Position numbers and translations under genes: made by a program. The notes beneath the pieces were generated by a model that made no database searches, was not told the origin of the DNA, and saw only the letters and a list, made by a program, of their open reading frames with translations. This document shows positions 11,068-22,200 of a stretch of 64,000 nt of DNA, in pieces. Location of the stretch: contig DF237128.1 in assembly GCA_000708835.1 (NCBI GenBank), forward strand, positions 91,453 to 155,452, given 5' to 3'. Within the stretch, counting starts at the first letter, position 1. Each line of letters begins with the position of its first letter. This DNA comes from Klebsormidium nitens (lineage: Eukaryota; Streptophyta; Klebsormidiophyceae; Klebsormidiales; Klebsormidiaceae).

Positions 11068-12044
11068 GACCGTGCTCTTATCAAGCCTTGAGCATTGAAG
11101 AGATCCAACACATGCTTTTCACCCGCTTCTCAATCCGATTCGTGAACGTTTTGGTGCAAATAGGACCTAAACCATCGTGGAACGAGCGTGGAACCCCTTG
11201 GCATCGACGGGTCCTAAACCAGTCGTTGTGTTTAGGACTTTTTAAAATTGCTGCTCTGCTGAGCCTCTTGTGTGCCTTACTGTGGGACCGTGACCACCGC
11301 TTTCGGTTGAAGCAGTGACAACCAGACAACACGGTCTCGATAGCGGGGGCCAGTGCCCGGCCAGTGCTTGTTTGAAAATATTCATTACATGTAGCATAAG
11401 AACACAAACGGATTTCAAGTTGGCCCCTCAGTTTCTTAGTCGAATAGTGCAAATGCAAGTCTACGAGGACGGTTGTGCCGGGTTTCTGAAGGGGTCCCCA
11501 ATTAAATGTCGAGATACCGCTTATACGACGTGTACGAGTCCGCGCACGCGCTGGCCGGGAATTGATATGAGTGTACCTGCACACGCGACTCCATGAATTT
11601 GCATATCATATCTATACGCATGGGCTAATTGAGCGTTGGGTATACACAAAGAAAAAACTCAATGTGCCGCGCTGTGCCTCCAGCCCATGAACACATCGGA
11701 GAAACCGGAGAAACTATGTGGGAGAATCGGCTCTACGCGCTTTACATGCGAATTAATTTGGCATGCTCTAACGCAATTGTCACGGACACATTCAAGCGTC
11801 CGACTTACGATAGTCATATGAAGGAATGTTGCCTACTAAGAAACGCATCGCGCAAGAATTGTGTGATACGTTTCAACCTGCCTTTGATCCTTGATGTCTA
11901 CATTGATGTTAGAAATAACTTCTCAAAATAGACAATCCGCCTATGCTTGGACTGCATCACTGATAACCTCAATGACTTAATTGCCAAACTTCTGAAGTTG
12001 TTTCAAGGGTTTGTGACTAGTAAGCTAGTACACCTTGTCCAAAG

Positions 12045-14292
12045 CTAGCAGCTTTGACACGTTGCACCATGTGCGCAACGTTTCACCTCGAAAATCAGAT
12101 CTTCGTCTCCTTCGCTGCTGGCATAATCAATCAGTATCCGAACACCCTGTAGAAGGACCAATGGATCTGATGAGAAGGGACCTACGACGATAAGTGCTTT
12201 GCGCTTTGCGGTGGATTCGAAGATCCCCCGTAAGCCATGATGAGTAGTTTGGACGTCATGCGCACATACAAGCGTCATTCGCTTCAATTGGGACCCAAAC
12301 CGCATGCCAACGATAGCATGAAGAAGAAAGGAGTACGTTTATATCATCTCTGGGAGAGTGACATTTGCACCAGCCTTGCACGGCGTCATCCGCCAGGTTT
12401 TAGGGTAGCCCTCCGAGTTGCATCCAATTTGGCATCAGTTTAACGGGTTTTCGGGTTTTCTATCTCCCTGTGATTTCCATCGCCCAAATCTCTTGAAAAT
12501 GATGCTTTTTGTCAAGCACGTTTGACGACAAAAATAATGATTGCTCTTAGTACGTGGTATCTTGACAATCACAAGGACAAACCTTGATCTCAAAACCTTG
12601 TCACGCATCATTTTTGATGCATACTTGTGTCCGATGCACACAAGATCGGAAAGAGCTTCGTTTGTGTGGTCAACTTCATCGGAGTACCATGTCGATCAAA
12701 AAAAAAAACCAAATCAAAGGGTCCAAAGGTCGAGATGGCAGTTACCTTGTTCACATCAGGCAGCTTGTAAGCAGCGATAACTGTGCTGAGGTAGGCCTCG
12801 TGCTACATAAGGGAACAAAACAAAAGTGAATGGTCTTTGACGAGGCTTGTGATTCATAACCTATGAGTCAACGATCCAGCTGAATCAGCATATTGCCAAC
12901 GAGCTCGCATGATAGAAAGGGATTGAAAGCTACACGTAACATTCTTCCCGGCAAACCATGTTGTGCCCTCAGTTCAGCGTCTCAAGGAGGTATATCGCAA
13001 GGCCTAATATTACAAAAAGTTCTGTCTGTCCAATGGCTTTTCAAAGCGACTCGTTATCAAAACTCGTCATAAGTGTTGCGACTTACTGCCTGCTCAATGG
13101 TGAACCGTTTTGCTGACTTGTCCTTCTTGCTGCACTGGATGCAACGAATCTGAAACAAAAGCAAACAGGAGGGAGTGCAACCTGTCATGAGTTGCTGCAC
13201 GGTCGTTAAACAGCCCTTAAACAGCACCGTACAGCGCCATATGTTTGAATCCTGAAGGGCACTGGAAGACCTCAAAGTTGGAAGCATCTCTCTCCAAGCT
13301 TCAAACGTAATCTACACAAAGGGCCCTGACTGGAAGCCCGCCGGAATCAGTTGATAACAAAAACATGAGTCACGCCAACATTTGTGCTCAACCGCGCTGC
13401 AAATCAGGCTTGCTACATCCCTCACCTTCTTGAAGATAGCTTCATCATTTCCTTCATTTTTTGCATAAGATAGAAGGACCCGGAGTGCTTTGCCTGCAAA
13501 GCACATCCACGATTGCCACAGAAAAGATCAAGTTGGGGCTACTCTTAATAAAAGTTGACTTGTTGCAGGTAGACGCCAGAAAAGGGCGCCATCTTCATGC
13601 CACATCAGACAAGACGGTTGTTGAGCAGCAGGACAACGTGGGATCTAGGGATGCTTTGGAAAACAAGTCAGCGGACGGTTGACTCTGCTTCACTTTTGGA
13701 TGCTATGCAAGTGCATAGTTACTCAGCTCACCATCATCCGGCAAGTTATGCTTTTGCGCCATGTCTCTTAGCCACTCAAAGTGGTCCTTCTCAAGTACTA
13801 GCTTTACATCCTTCTTGCTCTTTCCTTGCTTGCTCGCTGTATTTGCGCCAGACTGTTTTGAACGGAGAAGGAAAGGCTTTAAAGAAGGCTTTCAAAAGAT
13901 TTCTGGTCTATCTTGAAGACCGCACCGATTTGACACAAAGATTTGCAGAATGATGACACTGCATGATTGGGGCACATTATACAGACAATTTGCTAAACCG
14001 TGATCAATCATATCAGAAACCTGAGCAGATCAGCCAAAGCCTCATGGAAATCCACGCGCGACCTGCAGAACCATTCACATTAACAATAGAATTGCAAGTA
14101 GATTGCATTCCAGAAAGCTCTTAGGCTAGCAGCTCCGCTACACTGAAAGCCACCAACAAGCTCATGGGAAGGCGGCAAGGTCGCAGTGAGTTGACTGCTT
14201 ACTTCTTTTTTCCTGTTTCGCTCCATGAGTATGTAGGTGCCTATTGCTGCTGTAAGGAGCGCGGAAGCATATAGCAGGTGGCGGTCCTCCAT
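12045..14292 (-). CDS. Unrecognised small membrane-anchored protein with a duplicated ~50-residue module
   Basis: Six exons: 14203-14292, 13732-13852, 13426-13493, 13087-13149, 12746-12802 and 12045-12146, 501 nt (166 aa), all phases consistent. Residues 6-22 (LLYASALLTAAIGTYIL) form one hydrophobic segment followed by RNRKK, so an N-terminal membrane anchor or signal anchor is likely. The rest contains two alignable modules. Module A (about residues 47-99) has EKDHFEWLRDMAQKHNLP, KALRVLLSYA, EAIFKK and ends RCIQC. Module B (about 107-163) has EQAHEAYLSTVIAAYKLP, GVRILIDYA, DLIFEV and ends RCAHGATC. An intron lies at nearly the same module position in both (before KALRV and before GVRIL), which supports exon duplication. 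I do not recognise the family; DNA-binding or metal-binding through the Cys pairs is only a guess. A possible donor at GAG/GTGAAA (12086-12087) would shorten the last exon. Confidence 0.7.
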
Positions 14293-14605
14293 GATGTTGC
14301 CCGCATCGCCCAGTTGCCACCAGCAGGCAGTGTTTTTCTGAGGTAAACCACCCGTCAACCTGGGTCCTCTCGTTGCTCACTCACTGGCAAAATGCAGCGT
14401 TTACAAGACTCAGAGGCATTGGCCCTCCACGCTGCCTCACTGGATAGCTAGTAGGTACCTGAAGCGATCTAGCCAAACTGAAGGCTCAGAACCAGAGCTG
14501 CACAACTTTGCGAATTCATACCGGTATTGAAGGATTCAGGCCTGCTTGATAGCATGGTCACATCTACGCGTTTTGGAGTCCTGACGGTGAAATTTGGAGC
14601 TTTCT

Positions 14606-14844
14606 CGGTACCAAGCTCTCGATTTGATCGATGTTCGGTACCGAGAAACACACCCGACCCTAAACGCTGGGACTCCGCAAAAGTTCGGTACCGAGGTTTC
14701 GGTAGCTAGAGCTTCCGAAAAGACCCGTGCGTAGACTGGTACAATGATTACTATCCCGGATATCACGGGAGCTTTCAATGTTCCCTCCTCGCTACCGAAC
14801 TTCCAAAACTTGGTAGATGTGACCGGTAAGGCATTCTCGGTACC
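14606..14844. repeat. Cluster of CGGTACC repeats
   Basis: CGGTACC occurs at 14606, 14636, 14686 and 14838, in contexts TCTCGGTACC, GTTCGGTACCGAG (twice) and TCTCGGTACCG. Related half-sites CGGTAGC and GCTACCGA lie between. The arrangement resembles degenerate inverted and direct repeats and may be a decayed small mobile element; no termini or target duplication could be defined. Confidence 0.55.
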
Positions 14845-15230
14845 GTGAATTTGTTTGGCGCAATTCCCAAACTTTTTCCAAAGCTCAGATGTTGTGACCA
14901 TGCTATGAAGTTGAAAGTAGGTCTACAGGCTAGGTAATAGATACGTTTTAACTTCCATCGCTGCGATGCCGGGACGGCCGGCGAGTTGGAGAAACGGCAC
15001 CCAGCCTTTGTGATGATCCAGGGAAAACCAAGCTGGACGTTATAGAAAACGGCGAGCACCGTCTGTATACGAGTAATTAAAAGATTAAAATGTACGGTTA
15101 AATTGCTTGGTACAAAACAGGCCGGTGCAAAGCAGCAAGCTGCACAGCTGTCAACGTGCTGATCAATCAACAAGCGATGGCGGATCAGCGTCCCATTGGC
15201 GTCGACTCTGACCTTCTTCCTTAATCCGTT

Positions 15231-15256
15231 CTACTACTACTAGTACTAGTACTACT
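15231..15256. repeat. CTA/GTA trinucleotide microsatellite
   Basis: A short run of CTA units switches to AGTACTAGTACTACTG, giving a partly palindromic microsatellite of about 26 bases. Confidence 0.8.
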
Positions 15257-16293
15257 GCTGCCTTACCGTACTAGGAAAAGTCGGCTTGGCTGTCTTTGGT
15301 AGATGTTTAAAGGCTCTGCACAAGGGCTTTTGATCTCTTGATTCAATGAGTGGCATAGGCAGCGAAATGAGGCCCTTTGAATGTCCTCACCCATTACAGT
15401 TCGTCTCTTTGTCAACCAGAAGTTGCTGGCAGTCCCTCCGTGGACACTTCGCGAGCTTGCATGTGCAAGCATTCGATGGGTTCTTCAGAGTGAAGGATCG
15501 GTGGGTATACTGGCGGACGGTTGAGAAACCGGCCTGCAGATTCTGCTGAAGAAGTTCGACATCTGTAGCAGGGACTGTTGTTGAAACGTTAATTGCGCCT
15601 GAGTGGCTACCTTTGCATTGACCCCCTGTAACTCGTAGGCGTGATTAACTTATGCATTGACTTCTGCATCACAATGTTGGCCCTGAACGATTTCTCTCCC
15701 AAAATCCTGGAGTAGTAGAGCCAAGCTGCCAGCTTTGTGTCATAGAGTGGCTGCCAAGGAAGTTTGTCACTGTATCATCTTAAGCTTGCTTGACTCACCT
15801 TGGGGGCCCTGAAATAAGCTTTTGAACACTGACGTCCATCCTCAAGTGTTTCAAGGTCACAACTTTCACATCAGACCTACAAACTTCCTTTTCAAGCTGA
15901 CTGTAATGCAAGTGGGGAATGCTTTGAATGAAATTGGACTTTGTTTGCATGCAGGTTCAAAGACGCTCTTGAGGCTTGGGCAACACGGGGCACGGGGAAA
16001 AGGCACAGATTGTCTCTTAGTATCGTCTTGACCTTTAGGGTCTGAGTTTCTTAAAAGGGGTGGGATGGGAGGGTAAGGGGAGATGATGATGGCGCCTGGC
16101 CCTGAAGTTGGTGCTGGGAGGGCCAGCTGGGAGCGCTTTGCTTGAAGAGAGTTGCTAATACTGGACTGTACAGTAGACGTCAAGGATCGCACATCAGTAG
16201 TCTGGAGCTGAGCCCTGCCCCTTGGCGCTGGCCCCTCAATACCCGTTGATCGCAAGTTTAGCTAGAATCTTGTACTCAAATGCTATCAGTGGC

Positions 16294-19200
16294 ATGGCTT
16301 CTGAAAGAGAGCCCCTGGCTGAAACAGTTGGGCCTGTATTGAGGGATCATCCTGTCAATCCGTGTGTAGCAGAGGCTGCCATAGTACCCCAGTCTCGCCC
16401 GCTTGGCTTCCTGGAAGACCACAGAACTGCAGGACCCACACGCCCATACCCTCTGGGGGAAAGGTTTTACGGCCCCCCGCTGCTCTCCAGAATGAACTCC
16501 CCAGCAAGTATGGAAGCTGTAGGGGGGGTGGCTCAAGCGGCGACAGCGGGCCCTGAAACAGACCTGGTGAAAGGTCCTGCCAGCCCCCAGCCGGAGGTGC
16601 GTAGGCGGAAGTTCAAGCGGGCGCGTGTTGTGAAAGATATCAAGACAGTAGAGGTAGGGCCAGCTGGCAAGCAGGAGCAGGAGAACCCGTTGGAGAACGA
16701 GAGGGCAAAGATGAGCGCGAGTGTGCGGCGCTTTGTGGCGCGTGTGCAGGATGTCCAAGGTGGGTGGCATCTCCTGCTTGTGTTGCACCCCAGTACTTCG
16801 CTAAACTTGAGCAGCTTTGAGAGCCTTCCAGAGATGCAACAGTGCTGTGGCAGTTGACGGCTGAGTGTCTGCGTCAGTTCACAAGTCTGCTTCATGCACG
16901 AGGTACGAAGCCTCAAGGTAGGGGAGAAGGGGTTTTGAGGTTCCTGGTTGGCTACTCGGGCTCTGGTAAGCGTTGACGTTTCCTGGCTGGACGAAGCTTA
17001 GACAATACAGAGCCAACAGAGGTTGCTTTCTGATTGCAGGTGACCGAAAGTTCTCAGAGTGGAAGGGGTCAGTGGTGGACTCGATTGTGGGGACGTTCCT
17101 GACACAGAATGTGTCCGATCACCTGTCCAGGCAAAGCCTTTTCTCGAATCCTTGAAGTATGTTACTAATTTGAACGTGCTCTGATTCGTGGTAGAAGTAC
17201 AACAAAGTGAAAGGCCTTCAGTCGGCTGCCAAAGAGCTGCGTCGTTGCATACAGGTAACTCCAAGGAAAATAAGGACTTTGGGTTCCCTTTCCAGCTTTA
17301 TGTAGCTTAGTTCTGAAAAGCAGATGCCTTCTTCCTGTTACCCAATCAGGCTGGTTATTATCCAGTACAAGAGATGTCTCTCGTTTCGAAGTGAACAATC
17401 CTTGGTGCTCTATCATCAACATGTTGCGCGTGCAATGACGTGATTTCTCTTTATCCATCTTCTGACTACGTTGCCTAGCTCTGTTGCGGTGGTCCCCCTT
17501 CGCGTGACTGCTGACCAGGTTGTCGTCAATGCTTTCGGTGTCAGCCGACAGAGGGTTCAGCCCAGGCTTTTCTCCCTTGCAGTTCCGCTTACATGAATAT
17601 TGCTGCACGCTGGCCAGTGTCTTCGGAGCAGCCCAGCGTCCACGATGGTTCTAAGGGGTCACCCCAGGGCGTCTGGGAACTTCGACCAGAAGCGGGCAGT
17701 GCTTTTGACGAAGTTCAAGGGGTTTCAAATCCGCAGCCAGCTGTTGACGCTGAGAGCGCGGGCGTTGCAGCTAGGCGAGCGGGGAATTCTGCCAGCCCTT
17801 TCGACGCTCTCTTCTCTCGTTGTCTTTTAGAAAGCGTTGGGGCTCCGGAGCCGTCAGCTCGCATTGCGGACGGGGCAGCGACGGTCACTCCGGCTTTGCA
17901 TAATCAGAACGAGAAGCGGGACTTTTTTGAGCTCCGCACAGCTGGGAATGACGGGTCTTGGCAAGGGCGGTCGGGGGAAGAGTCGGGCTCGGAGCCTCAG
18001 GTTTGGAACATCGAAGAAGCAGGGGGAGTCATGGTGACGGGCTTGCCCGTCGGATCCTCGTTTGGGCGAGGCACGTGTAATCCTGAGGACGTGCCACGTG
18101 GCAGAAAGCGGCTGCCCGTCTATGAGGACGGCGTCGATTGGGAGGGCGTCCGGGCGGCAAGCTTGGAGGACGTTGCGGACACAATCAAGGAGCGGGGCAT
18201 GCACGTGATGCTGGCGCAGCGGTGAGTTGAACGAAGGAGGCAGAGCAAGTTTGACACGAAGTTGGATACAATGTGTTCAAGGAGGAGAACTGATCGGACG
18301 AGGCAGCTCCCACCGACGTGCCTCGTCGACCACTGAACGAATCGGTAATTGGAAACTTGTGGGGAAAAGTCGTGTCTTTGACCATCTTTCTGCTTCCCAT
18401 ATTCAGGTTCGTTTTCTGATCAGGGAATGGTTGTGTAAGATACTTCGCGCAAGTACCTAGACTCAAAATGGCCCGCCTTTACTCGAGTACACCCTCTTCA
18501 GCCAGACAGCCAAGAGCCTTTTAACCCGCCCCATCCCTCTCGTGCAGGATCAAATCGTTCCTGGACAAGGCAAAGGCCGAGCACGGCTGCCTCGATCTGG
18601 AGTGGCTGCGCGAGCGGCCGGCCGCGGAGGCGCGCGAGTACCTCAACGGCCTGCACGGCCTAGGCATTAAGAGCACCGAGTGCATCCTGTTGCTCTGCTT
18701 GCACAAGCCCGCCTTCCCGGTGAGCCGGCCGTCGTTACCTTCGCTTTCTTTGTGGTGCTCTGAGGAAACAATACGAGTCCAAAAGGTTGAGAGGGTTGTC
18801 ATCGCCTAAGTTGCTGCTTCTTTTCCGCTTTGGTCTTTAGCGAGCGTGGTCGATTGCGGAACGAGCGTCGACATGAATTCTCAAGGGACGCAAAACCTCA
18901 CGCTGTCTCTGTTCTCGCATACCCTTGCTGCCACATTCACTAAACCAGCACGAGCTCTTTCAACCATCCTTATCCTACTTCTCCGACGAACAAAGATGCA
19001 TAGTCTCCGGATGATTCATCTGCTAGTCCTCTTACCGCCCGACAACACGAGCCAAAGCGCTTTTCTTTCCGGTTGATCCTCGCTTCTGGTCCGCTCTAAG
19101 GCTGGCGCTGAGCGTGCCCTTTCCCGTATGCAGGTGGACACCAACGTGGGCCGCATCTGCGTGCGCCTGGGGTGGGTCCCCTTGGAGCCCCTCGACGAGG

Positions 19201-22200
19201 AGCTGCAGCTGCACCTGCTAGACCAGTGAGTGCCCGGGTGCCCCCCCCGGGCAGTCTGCCAAGTCCCAGCTTCTCAACAGAGCCAGGTATTTTTTGAAGT
19301 ACGGCTCCAAGTCCCTGCTACTCTCGAGCGCGTCCGGCCTCAATCAGGGACAACTGATCCAATTGCTTGCTTGTCATTTGTGAGAAGCACAAACCTCGAT
19401 GTGTCTCTCCCTGTGCTTTTTGGCGAAAGGTGGATCTTTGTGGAGGTACATGGACCTAGGTCCTAGTTGCTTTCGATCATTCCATTTAGTCATTGGGCAT
19501 GACGAGTCACTTTTGCTAAGCGGACAGCCCTGACAATCAACAAAAGTACGCAGCAGAGAGGTGCAGTCCGGGCGATTGTCCGTCCACCCTTCTTGGATCT
19601 TATGCTCGCGGGTCTTGAGCAGGTACCCCATCCAGCAGCGGCTGCAGGAGTACCTGTGGCGGCGGCTGAGCCACCTAGATCAGCGGGAACTCTACGAGCT
19701 GCACTACCAGCTCATCACCTTCGGCAAGGTGGGAGCCGCCACGTGGCAACAGCCCACAAGCAGGGTACCCGTCCCAGCCACGAAAAGGTTGTTTGCACGT
19801 TGAAGGCAGGATTGTCCTGGAGCTGCGTTTGGGAACAGATCGGAGAGAGACGTTTTCTGACAGCTGTCATCCCGTTGCATTCTTGTTCTTAGGTGTTTTG
19901 CACGAAGCGGCAGCCCAACTGTTTGGCGTGCCCCATGCGAGATGAGTGCAAGCACTATGCGAGCGCCAAGGCCCACAAGTGCGTGCCCTGACCCAGCTCC
20001 TATTATGTTCTGCCAGCATTTTTAAGCTGCAGCACCACGGACGTCTGATGCGTTTGAGGCATCAACAGTTGAAAGCCTTCGACCGGCTTTTTCGAGCACT
20101 TTCGTCGAAGTAGGTCACTTGACAGGAGGCTAGCAGCTCTTGAAGACGGCAGAGCCGTGCTCTTGAAGATCCGTCATCAAGTCTCCAAAACGGGGGAAAT
20201 AGATTGCTCTTACCTCGGCCAAACAATCTGCTGCTTATCCTCATGACCATCTGTTGACCCCTCCTGTTGATGGATGCACAGGTTTTCGGCTGCTGTAAGC
20301 CTTCAGACCTGACGCCTTGTTTCCCTGTTTGGCAGGGAGCAAAAGCTGGCGCTGCCAGAAGCCAGCCCGCTTCCCGACCCGCGCACCCCGCCGCCAGTTT
20401 CCCCAAGCCCGTCCGCGCCCTCCCCTCCACCTCTTAAGAATCTCAAGGCACCGACACCGAGATTCCAACCACACGGACTGGACAGACCACAATTTCCCAC
20501 CCTGCAGCCAACGGAGCTCAGTCCACAGAAAGGCTACGAGCCCCATAACGTTGGCGAAGCAAGCGGGGAAGACGATCTCAGCCGCAACTGGGCCGTGCTG
20601 AGAGCAACCGGGGGCAGCCACCGGGCGTGGTACACGGAAGTCCGGGACACCGGGGCTCGGTTCCGACNNNNNNNNNNNNNNNNNNNNNNNNNNNNNNNNN
20701 NNNNNNNNNNNNNNNNNNNNNNNNNNNNNNNNNNNNNNNNNNNNNNNNNNNNNNNNNNNNNNNNNNNNNNNNNNNNNNNNNNNNNNNNNNNNNNNNNNNN
20801 NNNNNNNNNNNNNNNNNNNNNNNNNNNNNNNNNNNNNNNNNNNNNNNNNNNNNNNNNNNNNNNNNNNNNNNNNNNNNNNNNNNNNNNNNNNNNNNNNNNN
20901 NNNNNNNNNNNNNNNNNNNNNNNNNNNNNNNNNNNNNNNNNNNNNNNNNNNNNNNNNNNNNNNNNNNNNNNNNNNNNNNNNNNNNNNNNNNNNNNNNNNN
21001 NNNNNNNNNNNNNNNNNNNNNNNNNNNNNNNNNNNNNNNNNNNNNNNNNNNNNNNNNNNNNNNNNNNNNNNNNNNNNNNNNNNNNNNNNNNNNNNNNNNN
21101 NNNNNNNNNNNNNNNNNNNNNNNNNNNNNNNNNNNNNNNNNNNNNNNNNNNNNNNNNNGCCCGGACAAACGTCGGTCGGCAGCCTAGCGGCACCAGTCAG
21201 CGGTTTCGGAGAGGGAGATGCACGCACGGGGGCGCGCCAGTGCCCACAAGACTCCACCTCAGAACAGGGGTTGGCGCTCCTGAAGAAACTTCGTGAGATG
21301 GAGCCTGCGGTCTCGGCGTCGAGCCGGCTCCAGGCGAGAATCGTCCCAGATCCCGCAATTCTGGCCTTTGCATCCAACCTCCCCCCGCCCAAGCCGGCCA
21401 ATATGTCGGGTGGAGAGCCTCCGGCGGGACCCGAGAAAGTGCCTTCTTTGAGGCCCTCCTTACGGGCACCGGCAGCCCCTCACCTACTGCCCCCGCTCGA
21501 CAAACCGTCAAGCTTGCAGCTTTCTCAGGCAGGGAACCGCCTGGCCGATCTGCCCCGCTCGTTGACCACAGCCACAGTACGGGAGACTGCTCCACATACA
21601 GTGGTCGCCGCCGAGTTGCAACCTCGTCAGCTCAACAGCCCAGGAAAGATTCGTCAAGAGGAACGACCAGCGCTCACCGACCGCCCTGGTGCGGGCAGCC
21701 CCGGGAGCCATCTGGACAGCCCAGCTGTAGCGCACGCGCTGAGCAGACCTGTTGCGTGTGCAAAACCCAGCGGAGTTTCGCCACGCAGTGCTGCAGCGAG
21801 CGGCGGACCGTCGATTGACCGCCCGACAGGCCTCAAACGGTTTGCGGATCTTTCCATGGGCGCACAGCGGGCCCTCGTTGAGTTGGCGGTTGCGCTCTCG
21901 CAGCGTCAAGCCGTCGGCTTTTCTCCGCGCCTCAGTCCCCCCCCCTTGCCAGTCCCGATCGCCCCTACTTCGCCTCAGCCACAAACTCCCGGCAAAGGTC
22001 GCGGGCCAGCGCATGCGCAGGCCCTAGAAGGTCTCAAACGGGTCTGGAGCGCCCGTCTGACGGAGTTAGAAAAGGCGCCACTCCACAATGGCTCCGGGGG
22101 AACTGCTGTCAAAAACGCTTCGCCCAAATTGTCCGCTTTCAACGTCCCACCAACCTCTTCCTCAAAGTCCAACTCAGTCAGTAAGATGACCCTGGAACAA

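Larger units (their letters stand above)
9709..12044. other. Intergenic region rich in short palindromes and GTAC motifs
   Basis: No protein-coding exon was recognised. The interval holds a 15-bp inverted repeat (10048-10089), a GGTACC/TAGGTA-rich block (10140-11010) and an array of G-boxes (11024-11067), described separately. The part from 11080 to 12044 shows nothing beyond short open frames without family resemblance. Confidence 0.5.
14293..16293. other. Intergenic region between the duplicated-module gene and the DEMETER-like gene
   Basis: Divergent interval holding the 5' ends of both neighbours. It contains a cluster of CGGTACC words (14606-14844) and a short CTA/GTA repeat (15231-15256). 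Open frames on both strands near 14.5-15.2 kb and 15.9-16.2 kb show no family resemblance, so none is called as a gene. Confidence 0.45.

Noticed and set aside
20241-21401. Minus-strand open frame across the N gap
   Set aside because: It is kept open only by the run of N and is antisense to the DEMETER-like exon; no family resemblance.
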